Shown: positions 49,719-58,151 of the stretch, piece after piece | Layout of the letters: each line of letters opens with the position of its first letter | How positions within the stretch are numbered: the stretch's first letter is position 1 | Origin: CAIZWU01 sp942492905 | Lineage (GTDB): Bacteria > Verrucomicrobiota > Verrucomicrobiia > Verrucomicrobiales > V1-33 | Reading direction: 5' to 3' | DNA: 64,000 nt | Assembly: GCA_942492905.1 (NCBI GenBank) | Contig: OW818657.1 | Location: 4,650,001 to 4,714,000, forward strand | The notes under the pieces: generated by a model | Told to the model about the DNA's origin: nothing | The model's database searches: none | Seen by the model: the letters and a program-made list of their open reading frames with translations, nothing else | Translations under genes and position numbers: made by a program

Positions 49719-51038
49719 ATGCATCCAACTTCCAACGGTCTGTCAGCAGTTCGCCTGATCCTGTTCGCGCTGTCGATCAGCTCGTTTGCCGGAATTCTGC
49801 ACGCGGCACCCCCGCTCAAATTCGCCTTCATTCCCGGCCAATCTGACGCTTCTTACATTCAAATTTCTAAAAACTCTAATTTTTCCGAAAAAAACTCCTA
49901 TATCGTTGATGGTCAATGGATTGATAATCAGGAATCCGGTAAAAGCACATTTTCAGGTAAATTTACCGTGCTACTGGATGAGGGAAATTATGACGTAAAA
50001 GTCACTTTAGGACACCCGGATTACCCCACCGAAACGACCCTGAAAGCGGAAGATCGCCGCGTCATGCTGGCGCAGATTAAAACTGCCCCCGGAGAGGTTT
50101 TGACCCGGACTTTCACCCTGAATATCCGCACCCCGGCCATCCCGGGCGGAGATCCCGTGAAGATCAACCGCCGGGAATCCGGCCCGCCGGTGATTGCCCG
50201 TTGGGATGGAAAAATGACGCTGGAATGCCTGGGCGCCCCGCCCGGCCTGCGCACGTTGGAAATTTCCCGGAATGATGCCGCAGTGACCGTCTTCCTCGCG
50301 GGCGACTCCACCGTCACCGAGCAAGCCGACGAGCCTTACGCCGGATGGGGGCAGATGCTGCCACTGTTCTTCCAGCCCGGCGTCGCCATCGCCAATCACG
50401 CCGAAAGTGGCCTCGCCCTGAATTCCTTCCGCAGCCAGCGGCGTTTGGAAAAGATCCTGCAAACCCTGAAAGCTGGTGATTACGTTCTGATCCAGTTCGG
50501 CCACAATGACCAGAAGGAAAAAACGCCCGGAAGCGGACCTTATACCACTTACCGCGAACGGCTTAAGGCATTTATTCACGAGATTTCCAAAAAAAAGGGC
50601 CACCCGGTATTAGTGACGCCCATGGAGCGCCGGCGCTTCAAAGACGATGTGCCCTACGCAACGCTCCATGAGTTTGCCGACGCCGTCCGCCAGGTCGCCA
50701 TGGAGGAAAAGGTGCCGTGGATCGATCTCCACGCCATGAGCCTGCAACTCTATGCAGCGCTGGGACCGGAGGAATCACGCAAAGCGTTTGTCCACTACCC
50801 GGCGGGCACCTTCCCCGGCCAGGAGAAAAAGCTGGAGGACGACACCCACCACAACGCCTACGGAGGAATGCAGTTGGCCAAATGCATCGTCGAAGGAATG
50901 CGCCGCAACTTGCCGGAACTGGCAACCCGCCTGCGACCGGAAACTCCCGGATATGACCCGCTCCATCCAGACCCACCCGATGCTTTCCGCCTTCCCGCCA
51001 GTCCATTGAGGGAAACCGCCCAGCCGGCAGGAAATTAA
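49719..51038 (+). CDS. Exported SGNH esterase, rhamnogalacturonan acetylesterase-like (CE12)
   Basis: The 439-residue protein has a signal peptide (LILFALSISSFAGILHA). Residues about 30-160 form a beta-rich N-terminal domain often seen before CE12 catalytic domains. The SGNH motifs are FLAGDSTVTEQ (Ser197), NHAESGLALNSF, FGHNDQK and the C-terminal DDTHHN (Asp375, His377). Such enzymes remove acetyl groups from pectic rhamnogalacturonan, though other acetylated glycans are possible. The N-terminal domain codes through a markedly AT-rich stretch (about 49850-50010). It is the first of two esterase-fold genes in a row. Confidence 0.86.
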   Translation: MHPTSNGLSAVRLILFALSISSFAGILHAAPPLKFAFIPGQSDASYIQISKNSNFSEKNSYIVDGQWIDNQESGKSTFSGKFTVLLDEGNYDVKVTLGHPDYPTETTLKAEDRRVMLAQIKTAPGEVLTRTFTLNIRTPAIPGGDPVKINRRESGPPVIARWDGKMTLECLGAPPGLRTLEISRNDAAVTVFLAGDSTVTEQADEPYAGWGQMLPLFFQPGVAIANHAESGLALNSFRSQRRLEKILQTLKAGDYVLIQFGHNDQKEKTPGSGPYTTYRERLKAFIHEISKKKGHPVLVTPMERRRFKDDVPYATLHEFADAVRQVAMEEKVPWIDLHAMSLQLYAALGPEESRKAFVHYPAGTFPGQEKKLEDDTHHNAYGGMQLAKCIVEGMRRNLPELATRLRPETPGYDPLHPDPPDAFRLPASPLRETAQPAGN

Positions 51039-51149
51039 CGGCTGGCCCGCAGTCTGCTGGAAGAGAATGCAAATTCGGTTGCCAGGCGGGGACGTCCCGC
51101 CTATCCAACCCGCCCCCGGCGTCCGCCGGTTTCCGCGCTTTTGCCCGCC

Positions 51150-52058
51150 ATGCCTTCCCGTCCTCCCCTGACCCGCGCCGTCGACCCCCTGTCCATGATG
51201 GACCGGAATCGCACCCTGCTGGTTGATACCTCCTGCTACGCTTACAAGCAGGCGGACGGAGTCGACATGGAAGCTTATGTCTTCCCCGTGCCTGGCGATC
51301 CTCCTCCGGAAGGCCGGCCCGCCATCCTGTTTTTCTTCAGCAGCACTTGGGACGCTGGACTGGTCAGCCAATTTGCTCCGCATTGCCTGTATTTCGCCAA
51401 TCGCGGCATGCAGCCGATCCTTTTTGACTACCGGGTCACCTCGCGCTTCCCCGCCGCCACCCCGGCCGACGCCATGCAGGACGTCCGCAGCGCCATCCGC
51501 TGGACCCGCCGGCATGCCGAAGATCTCCACGTGCAGCCCGACCGCCTCGCCGCCTGCGGGGCCGCGGCCGGGGCCCATGCCGCGCTCGCCGCGGCCATGC
51601 TGAAGGATTTTGATGATCCCGCCGACGACTTGGCCCAATCCTGCGTCCCGGACGCCCTGATCCTTTTCAGCCCGATTCTTGATTTCTCCAAAAAAGGAGT
51701 GGGACGCTCGAAATTCCCTGACAAAAAAATGGCCCGCCGGGCGGACCTGATGAAGCACCTGCGCCGCCGGATGCCACCCATGATCATCTTCCACGGCACT
51801 GCCGACCGGGTTGTCCCGTTTGAAAACAGCCAGCGTTTCCGCCGCAAAATGTGGTGGCGTGGCAACGCCTGCAAACTCCGCCCCTTCGAGACCCAGGGTC
51901 ACGGTTTTTTCAACTTCAACGTCAATCCACGCTTCTACGAAATCACCATCAGCGAAGCCGATGCCTTCCTCGTGGAACGGAAATTCATCCAGCCCATCCC
52001 TGACGATGACGGCACTCCCCGCCTCGCGGGCGATGGACGGTTCCACCGGAATGATTGA
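51150..52058 (+). CDS. Alpha/beta-hydrolase esterase-fold protein lacking the nucleophile serine
   Basis: The 302-residue protein is read from ATG 51150; a TTG nine bases upstream is less likely. It matches bacterial acetyl esterases of the BD-FAE/Abhydrolase_3 type in overall order: YRVTSRF, DAMQDVRSAIRWTRRHAEDL, then ILFHGTADRVVPFE (acid) and FETQGHGFFNF (His). At the nucleophile elbow the family motif GxSxG reads G137-A-A139-A-G141 (CGAAAGAH), so the serine is alanine; the oxyanion segment, usually HGGG-like, reads FFFSSTW. It is therefore probably not a serine hydrolase, and may bind ligand or be degenerate. It lies 111 bases after the CE12 gene. Confidence 0.8.
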   Translation: MPSRPPLTRAVDPLSMMDRNRTLLVDTSCYAYKQADGVDMEAYVFPVPGDPPPEGRPAILFFFSSTWDAGLVSQFAPHCLYFANRGMQPILFDYRVTSRFPAATPADAMQDVRSAIRWTRRHAEDLHVQPDRLAACGAAAGAHAALAAAMLKDFDDPADDLAQSCVPDALILFSPILDFSKKGVGRSKFPDKKMARRADLMKHLRRRMPPMIIFHGTADRVVPFENSQRFRRKMWWRGNACKLRPFETQGHGFFNFNVNPRFYEITISEADAFLVERKFIQPIPDDDGTPRLAGDGRFHRND

Positions 52059-52140
52059 ATCACGGACCAGTTAATCGCCCTTCCCTGCCAAGCTTCAAGC
52101 CATAACCACTTCAGTGGATGGCCATTTGGCCCCCGGGAAA

Positions 52141-52813
52141 TCATTCCCCGGATTCTCCTTCGCCCACCTGATCGCTCCTCCGGGCCTTCCACCATCCGAG
52201 CAGGGGCATGAGAATGCTGACCACCACGATGCCCACCACCACCAATTCGAAGTTTTCCTTCACGACCGGGATGTTTCCAAAAAAGTGACCGGCAGTGGTG
52301 CAGACGATGACCCAAATAAAGGCTCCGAGGATGCTGTAGAGGAGGAAGCGCAGGTAATCCATGCGGCCTACGCCAGCCACAAATGGGGCAAAAGTGCGCA
52401 TCAGCGGGATGAAGCGGGCCAGGAGGATGGTTTTGCGGCCATGCCGGTCGTAGAACGCCTGGGTTTTACTGAGCGTTTTCGGGTTGAAGATGGTGGACTT
52501 GGGCCGGCTGAAAACTTTCGGCCCGAGGCCGCGGCCTATCCAATAATTCAGATTATCACCCAGAATGGCCGCCAGCGGCAGGATCACGCACAGCACCGTC
52601 AGACTGAGGGTTTCGCCGTGCCCCGCCGTGAGCGCTCCCGCCGCGAACAGCAACGAATCCCCCCGGTAAAAAGGGCATCACGACCAGCCCGGTCTCGCAA
52701 AAAATGATCACCGCGAGGATGACGTAGATCTGGGTACCGTAAAGCCCGACCCATTGTTCGAGGTGCTCGTTGATATTCGTCAGGACATGCCAGACTTCAG
52801 TGAGAAAATCCAT
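52141..52813 (-). pseudogene. DedA family membrane protein, frameshifted
   Basis: The gene is on the minus strand in two frames. The N-terminal part from ATG 52813 (MDFLTEVWHVLTNINEHLEQW...) reads CETGLVVMPFLPG and then leaves frame. The C-terminal part continues in the next frame with LLFAAGAL, YWIGRGLGP, FDRHGRKT-type and FVAGVGRMDYLRF segments of DedA. One extra base in a run of six C (52659-52664; GGGGGG on the coding strand) accounts for the shift: removing one restores the expected MPFLPGDSLLFAAGA. DedA proteins are integral inner-membrane flippase-like or transporter proteins. The cause may be a sequencing error, a true mutation or phase variation. It lies 17 bases downstream of the SLC13 gene. 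Confidence 0.85.
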
Positions 52814-52830
52814 TCGGGGGGTGCAGAAAG

Positions 52831-54693
52831 TCAGGGGAGACGGGTCAGTGGCCAAAAGACCGGGATGAGGAAAGTGCAGAGCAGCCAGAGCAGCAGAGTG
52901 AGGGGAATGCCGATGCGGCAGAAGTCGGTGAACTTATAGCCCCCAGCGTTGTAAACCAGCAGATTCGTCTGATATCCGATGGGAGTGGAAAAAGCGAGGG
53001 TGGAGCCGAACATGGCCGCGATGACAAATGGTTTGGGATCAACGTGCAGGCTGAGGGCCGTCTGCATCGCAATCGGGGTGATGATGGCAGCCACCGCGGC
53101 ATTGCTCAGGAATTCGGTGAGGATCACCGCGATAAGGTATACGGCGGAAAGCACCGCGAGGTCACCAAATTGGCTGAAGGCCCCCACGATGCTCCGGGCC
53201 AGATGCCCGGCCAGCCCGCATTTTTCCATCCCGGCCCCGATCCCGACCGTACCGATGATCAGCAGCAGGATGCGCCACTCCATGGCTTCATAGATTTCCG
53301 ACGTGTCCACACAGCGGGTCAGCACGCACAGCAGCGCGCCGGTCAGGGCGATCAGTCCGAAATTCAAATCCGGCATCCCCCAATCTGTCAGAATCGTCCC
53401 ATTCTTGTCCGTCCCGGTCTCGGCCAGAGCTCCGAGCAGGCACACCGCGAAGAGAATCCCGAGGGCAATCCAGCGTTTTTCCCGCCGGGGCCGGGTGTCC
53501 TTGGGCCGCGTCAGATTGATAAAACCGCGCTCCTTGAAGAGTTGCGACATCTGCTCGGGCGGGCCCTCCAGCAGCAGGGTGTCCCCCATCATGAACCGCA
53601 TGTCCTCGAAGCGCTCCCGCAGATTCACCCCCATGCGGTGCACGGCCACGATAATAACGCCGTAACGTTGCCGGAAATTCAGCTGCTTCAAACTCTTGTG
53701 CAGGATTGTGGAGCCTGGCCCCAGCACCGCTTCCATCATCACCGCCTGCTCCATCTTCACGCCTTCCAAACCGAGGGATTCCCGGGGAACCATTTCGAGG
53801 CCTTGGGTCTGGCGCATGGTCATCACATCCTCCAGACGGCCTTTCAACACCAACTGATCTCCCGCTTCGAGGCGCAGCTCCATGAAAGAAGTTTCCACCA
53901 TCACCCCTGTGCGGATCACATCGATCAGGCGGATGCCCCGCAGCCGGGCCAGCGGTGTTTCGGCATAGAGTTTTCCGATCAGCGGGGAGTTTTCACTGAC
54001 AAACGCCCGGGTCAGATATTCCTTGGACTTGGCATCCTCCAGCAAGTTGGACAACGCCACCCGGTCCGGCAACAACCGCGGCCCGAGGATGCCTAAATAC
54101 ACCAGACTCACCCCAAACACCGCCAACCCCAGTCCACTGATCTCAAACATGGAGAAGGACAGTCCGTAGTCCCGGGCCTGCCCCACCACCACCATATTGG
54201 TGGAGGTTCCGATCAGCGAAATCATGCCCCCTGCCACCGTGGCAAAGGAAAGCGGAATCAGCATCCTCGAGGGTGCCACCCCCTGGCGCCGGCACACCGC
54301 CATCACCACCGGCAGAAAGATGATCACGATGGAAGTGTTATTCAAAAAGGCGGACATCACGCCGCAGACCGCCATCAGCACCCACAACCCCGTCCTCTGG
54401 CTGCGGCCGGAAACTTTTTCGTAAAATGCCCCCGCAGCCGCCACCACTCCGGCCCGCTCCAGGGCGATACAGATGACCAACATGGAGGCGATCATCACCA
54501 CCGCCTCGTTCGAGAAGGCCTTCATCGCACTCTCCACGGGCAGAATCCCCGCCAGCACCATCGCCGCGAATCCACCCAAGGCCACAATTTCCGGGGCAAT
54601 CCGCTCCCGCACGAACGCCACAAACATCAGCACCACGATGATCGTGGCAACGATTTGCTGGGTGGATTCAGTGAAAGCGAGAAGCGGAACCAT
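52831..54693 (-). CDS. SLC13/DASS-type transporter with two RCK_C-like domains
   Basis: The 620-residue protein has an N-terminal block of about six membrane helices including the NNTS motif (FLNNTSIVIIFLP) and the STNM motif (LIGTSTNMVVVG). Two soluble TrkA/RCK_C-like segments follow at about 205-290 and 300-390 (GVMVETSFMELRLEAGDQLVLKG and VGVNLRERFEDMRFMMGDTLLLEGPP-type). A second block of helices follows, with IIGTVGIGAGMEKCG and LSNAAVAAIITPIAMQTAL. The architecture matches SLC13 permeases of the divalent anion/sodium family. The substrate is probably a sulfate- or dicarboxylate-type anion, but that is not decided by the sequence. The DedA gene follows at 17 bases. Confidence 0.88.
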   Translation of the reverse strand: MVPLLAFTESTQQIVATIIVVLMFVAFVRERIAPEIVALGGFAAMVLAGILPVESAMKAFSNEAVVMIASMLVICIALERAGVVAAAGAFYEKVSGRSQRTGLWVLMAVCGVMSAFLNNTSIVIIFLPVVMAVCRRQGVAPSRMLIPLSFATVAGGMISLIGTSTNMVVVGQARDYGLSFSMFEISGLGLAVFGVSLVYLGILGPRLLPDRVALSNLLEDAKSKEYLTRAFVSENSPLIGKLYAETPLARLRGIRLIDVIRTGVMVETSFMELRLEAGDQLVLKGRLEDVMTMRQTQGLEMVPRESLGLEGVKMEQAVMMEAVLGPGSTILHKSLKQLNFRQRYGVIIVAVHRMGVNLRERFEDMRFMMGDTLLLEGPPEQMSQLFKERGFINLTRPKDTRPRREKRWIALGILFAVCLLGALAETGTDKNGTILTDWGMPDLNFGLIALTGALLCVLTRCVDTSEIYEAMEWRILLLIIGTVGIGAGMEKCGLAGHLARSIVGAFSQFGDLAVLSAVYLIAVILTEFLSNAAVAAIITPIAMQTALSLHVDPKPFVIAAMFGSTLAFSTPIGYQTNLLVYNAGGYKFTDFCRIGIPLTLLLWLLCTFLIPVFWPLTRLP

Positions 54694-54756
54694 GGGCGCG
54701 CAAAGTCAGCGGAGAGGGGGGGGATGCAACCCGGAATGCATCCAGACCTTGCCAGT

Positions 54757-55845
54757 TCAGACCTGGTAATCAATCCGCTCAAAAATCCCGCCGCCCAGCA
54801 ATTCCTCCCCGTCGTAAAAAGCGCAGATCTGCCCCGGCGCCAGAGCCCGCTGGGGCACGTCGAACGCCACGGCGAGTTTTCCCTCCGCCACCGGAGTCAG
54901 CACCGCGTCCTGCCCTGGACACCGGTAACGCGGCTGTGCCTGAAGCCGGCATTCCTCGGTCACCGGGCGGTTCACCCATGACAGGCTTCCCACCACCGCC
55001 CGCGGTGCATACAACCGTGGCGTATCCGGCCGGTCAAAAGCCAGCACCAGTTCCCGGGTTGCCATCCGCTTTTCCACCACCACGTAGGCCTCCTTAAACA
55101 CGTTTGAGGCGATTCCCAGCCCCTTCCGCTGTCCCAGGGTGTAAAGATGCAGCCCCCGGTGCTCACCGAGCTTTTTCCCTTCCGGGGTCACGATCGGTCC
55201 CGGCGCATCCGGCACAAAGGCCCGCAGGAAATCGCTCATCTTCACCTGACCGATGAAACAAATGCCTTGGCTGTCCTTTTTCCCCGCCGTCGCCAGCCCC
55301 AGCGCTTCGGCCCGCCGCCGGACCTCCGGTTTCAGGAGCCCGCCAATCGGAAAGAGCGCCCGCTGTGCCTGATGCTGCTGCAGCAACGCCAGAAAATACG
55401 TCTGATCCTTGTTGGGGTCAGCTCCCCGCCACACCCGGCTCGGCCCGCCGGCGTGATGCGTCACCTGGGCATAGTGACCGGTCGCCATGGCGCTGAATCC
55501 GTGCTCCAGGGCATAATCGAGAAAGACCCCGAACTTGATCTCCCGGTTGCACATCACGTCAGGATTCGGGGTGATCCCGGTTTGATAGCCCTCCAGCAGG
55601 TATTTCACCACCCGTTCCCGGTAGTCGGTCATCAGATTCACCACCCGGAATTCGATCCCCAGTTTGTCCGAAACCGCCCGCGCATCCTCGATATCCTGCT
55701 GCCAGGGGCAATCCCCCAGGATGTTTTCCTCGTTGATCCAGTTTTTCATGTAGGCCGCCACCACTTCATGCCCCTGCTCCAGCAGCAGCGCTGCCGCCAC
55801 ACTGCTGTCCACGCCGCCCGACATCGCCGCCAGAATCTTCGCCAT
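54757..55845 (-). CDS. mnmA: tRNA-uridine 2-sulfurtransferase MnmA
   Basis: The 362-residue protein is read from ATG at 55845 (MAKILAAMSG); the upstream extension is not protein-like. The PP-loop SGGVDSS at residues 9-15 binds ATP. The catalytic cysteines are Cys99 (NPDVMCNREIKFG) and Cys196 (GICFIGQ). The C-terminal domain includes HLYTLGQRKGLGI, which binds tRNA. MnmA installs the 2-thio group on U34 of Lys, Glu and Gln tRNAs. It is divergent from the DUF1080 gene across 124 bases. Confidence 0.96.
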   Translation of the reverse strand: MAKILAAMSGGVDSSVAAALLLEQGHEVVAAYMKNWINEENILGDCPWQQDIEDARAVSDKLGIEFRVVNLMTDYRERVVKYLLEGYQTGITPNPDVMCNREIKFGVFLDYALEHGFSAMATGHYAQVTHHAGGPSRVWRGADPNKDQTYFLALLQQHQAQRALFPIGGLLKPEVRRRAEALGLATAGKKDSQGICFIGQVKMSDFLRAFVPDAPGPIVTPEGKKLGEHRGLHLYTLGQRKGLGIASNVFKEAYVVVEKRMATRELVLAFDRPDTPRLYAPRAVVGSLSWVNRPVTEECRLQAQPRYRCPGQDAVLTPVAEGKLAVAFDVPQRALAPGQICAFYDGEELLGGGIFERIDYQV

Positions 55846-55969
55846 AGTCCGCTCAACCGAGCACCACTTCCCCCGGCGGGCAAGCGGCAGGGATTCACCT
55901 TGCAAGATGCCCGCCACTCCGGCGTAATGCGCTGGTCCCCTCAGCAATCACATCATTCACCATCCCATC

Positions 55970-56671
55970 ATGAAATACCTCACTCTCGCCGCGTTTCTCC
56001 TCGCCCCCGCCCTGCTCCACGCCGGCGAAACCATTCAACTCTTCAACGGCAAGGACCTCACCGGCTGGGAAGGTGTCTCTTCCCTCTGGAGCGTCAAGGA
56101 CGGCGCCATCACCGGGCAGACCACCGCCACCAATCCCACCAAGGGCAACACCTTCCTGATCTGGAAAGGTGGCGATGTGGCCGACTTTGAACTGACCTTC
56201 CAATATAAAATCACCGGCGACGACGACAAAAAATCCGGCAACAGCGGGGTGCAATACCGCAGCAAAATCGTCGATCCTGCCAACTTCGTCCTGAGCGGTT
56301 ACCAGGCTGATTTCGAAACCGGCACCACCTACTCCGGCATCCTCTACGAGGAAAAAGCCCGCGGCATCCTCGCCCAGCGCGGTCAGCAGGTCACCCTCAC
56401 TTCCAGCGCCGATCCCGCCAAACCCACCATCACGGTCACCGGCGAAACCGGCAAATCCGCCGACATTCAGGCCGCCATCAAACAAGGCGACTGGAATGAT
56501 TACAAGATCATCGCCAAAGGCGGCCACCTCCAGCACTACATCAACGGAAAGTTGACCGTGGACGTGAAGGACGAAACCAAGGAAGGCGCCAAAGCAGGCG
56601 TGCTCGGCCTCCAGCTCCACGCCGGACCACCCATGACCGTGCAGTTCAAAAATCTGTCCATGAAGCGCTGA
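55970..56671 (+). CDS. Exported DUF1080 (3-keto-disaccharide hydrolase) protein
   Basis: The 233-residue protein has a signal peptide (MKYLTLAAFLLAPALLHA) and then the DUF1080 fold: IQLFNGKDLTGWEG, LIWKGGDVADFELTFQYKI, SGNSGVQYRS, SGYQADF and the C-terminal HINGKL-like YINGKLTVDV. Some members of the family cleave 3-keto-glycosides; whether this one does is not shown. It is probably periplasmic. A strong terminator follows at 56726. Confidence 0.9.
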   Translation: MKYLTLAAFLLAPALLHAGETIQLFNGKDLTGWEGVSSLWSVKDGAITGQTTATNPTKGNTFLIWKGGDVADFELTFQYKITGDDDKKSGNSGVQYRSKIVDPANFVLSGYQADFETGTTYSGILYEEKARGILAQRGQQVTLTSSADPAKPTITVTGETGKSADIQAAIKQGDWNDYKIIAKGGHLQHYINGKLTVDVKDETKEGAKAGVLGLQLHAGPPMTVQFKNLSMKR

Positions 56672-56725
56672 CCAGGCCATTGCCGGCCTCCTGCCGGTGC
56701 CTCACAAATTCAAGTCCACCAACCC

Positions 56726-56760
56726 GAAGGCGCGGCCCCCCAGCCGCGCCTTCCCGTTTT
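56726..56760 (+). terminator. Intrinsic terminator after the DUF1080 gene
   Basis: GAAGGCGCGG (56726-56735) and CCGCGCCTTC (56744-56753) form a perfect 10-base stem around an 8-base loop, followed by CCGTTTT. It lies 54 bases past the stop codon. Confidence 0.8.
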
Positions 56761-56880
56761 CAACGCACCCGCCGGTCATCCCCCTGACGACAGTGCCCCG
56801 GGCTGGCTGCGCTGGCAGAATGCCGCATTTTATGACTCGCGATTCAGCGGTCCGGTGCCAGACTGCGCCTTCTTCCTGCC

Positions 56881-57612
56881 ATGCGTCTGCTGTTCATTGC
56901 TGATCTGCACTACTCCCTCAAGCAGTTTGACTGGCTGCTGGCCCATGCCGACAAATACGACATGATGGTGATAGGGGGCGATCTGCTGGACATGGGCTCG
57001 GCGCTCGATGCCGATGTCCAGATCGCGATTGTTGAGAAGTATCTGGGATTGCTGCAGCAGAAGACCCGGCTGGTGGTGAGTTCGGGCAATCACGACGGGG
57101 ACAGCCGCAACCTGGCGGATGAATCCGTCGCCGACTGGCTGCAGGGGATGCGCGGCGAGGGATTGCACGTGGATGGTGACAGCATTGATCTCGGCGATAC
57201 CCGGATCACTATCTGCCCGTGGTGGGACGGAGAGATTGCCCGCGGTGAAGTGGAAGCGCTCCTGGAGCAGGAAGCCGTGCAGGTGAAGGGACGCTGGCTT
57301 TGGATCTATCATGCCCCGCCGGATGGCTCGCGGACCAGCTGGACCGGCCAGAAATTCATCGGTGACCCATTTCTCCGCCAGTGGATTGATCGTTTTCAGC
57401 CCGACATGGTGTTGAGCGGCCACATCCATAATTCGCCGTTCTATGAGGACGGTTCGTGGATCGACCGCATCGGCCGCACCTGGGTCTTCAATCCCGGCCG
57501 CCAAATCGGGCCACTTCCGACCACCATCACCATCGACCTTGCCGCGCTGACGGCGGAATGGAATTCGCTGGAGGAACGATCAATCAGGGATCTCCGGCTC
57601 ACGGAGGCCTGA
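56881..57612 (+). CDS. Calcineurin-type metallophosphoesterase
   Basis: The 243-residue protein carries the metal-binding motifs of the family in order: FIADLHYS (Asp8, His10), VIGGDLLD, SSGNHDG, a middle YHAPPDG and SGHIHNS. No signal peptide is seen, so it is probably cytoplasmic. Substrate is unknown; family members hydrolyse phosphodiesters or phosphomonoesters. Its last 33 bases overlap the 3' end of the convergent cyclic-nucleotide-binding gene. Confidence 0.88.
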   Translation: MRLLFIADLHYSLKQFDWLLAHADKYDMMVIGGDLLDMGSALDADVQIAIVEKYLGLLQQKTRLVVSSGNHDGDSRNLADESVADWLQGMRGEGLHVDGDSIDLGDTRITICPWWDGEIARGEVEALLEQEAVQVKGRWLWIYHAPPDGSRTSWTGQKFIGDPFLRQWIDRFQPDMVLSGHIHNSPFYEDGSWIDRIGRTWVFNPGRQIGPLPTTITIDLAALTAEWNSLEERSIRDLRLTEA

Positions 57613-58071
57613 ACTTCTGGGTGCAATGCGTTGACGCGGCTGGCGGTGCATCAGGGTATCAAGCACGCCATCGACCATGGCGAGGTGATCGTGCCCCGCG
57701 AACTGCTGCTTCACGTCCGTTAGGTATTTATTCACGCCATCGAGACGGCGGGCGAGCAGTTCGCAAAGATGGAGGCACACCGGCGGATTTTCCTGGAGAA
57801 AAGTCCGGGGATCACTCACCACGTGAAAGCTGGAGGCCCGGGTGGCGCGGACCGCGGCGGTGTGCGGAATCCCGAGGAGCGCGGCCTGGTCACCAAAGGT
57901 GGCCCCGGGCTCGGAAGCGGTGGCCACCGTCACTCCGTCCTTGGTGACCTCGACCTTGCCTTCAATCAGGACATAAAGCAGACCCGTGCGGTCTCCCTGT
58001 TCGAGGACAATCTCACCGGCCGCAAAATGGCTGACGGGATGATCGCTTAACGCAGCAAGAATGGCGGTCAT
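57580..58071 (-). CDS. Cyclic-nucleotide-binding domain protein
   Basis: The 163-residue protein is read from ATG at 58071; a start 14 codons upstream is possible. It has a single cNMP-binding fold: VSHFAAGEIVLEQGDRTGLLYVLIEGKVEV, then EPGATFGDQAALLGIPHTAAVRAT, followed by a C-terminal helix. There is no DNA-binding domain of the Crp type, so it is more likely a small regulatory or sensing subunit. Partner unknown. It converges with the metallophosphoesterase gene with a 33-base overlap. Confidence 0.85.
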   Translation of the reverse strand: MTAILAALSDHPVSHFAAGEIVLEQGDRTGLLYVLIEGKVEVTKDGVTVATASEPGATFGDQAALLGIPHTAAVRATRASSFHVVSDPRTFLQENPPVCLHLCELLARRLDGVNKYLTDVKQQFAGHDHLAMVDGVLDTLMHRQPRQRIAPRSSGLREPEIPD

Positions 58072-58151
58072 GATCCTGCGATTTAGCCGAATCAGATCAA
58101 ATTGCCACGCCAATCACGGCAGAAAATTTGGAATTCACGGAATCGAACGGC

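Noticed and set aside
52556..52855. Separate 99-codon gene upstream of the DedA gene
   Set aside because: Its second half after residue 65 is not protein-like, and its first part is exactly the missing N-terminus of DedA, so it is one frameshifted gene.
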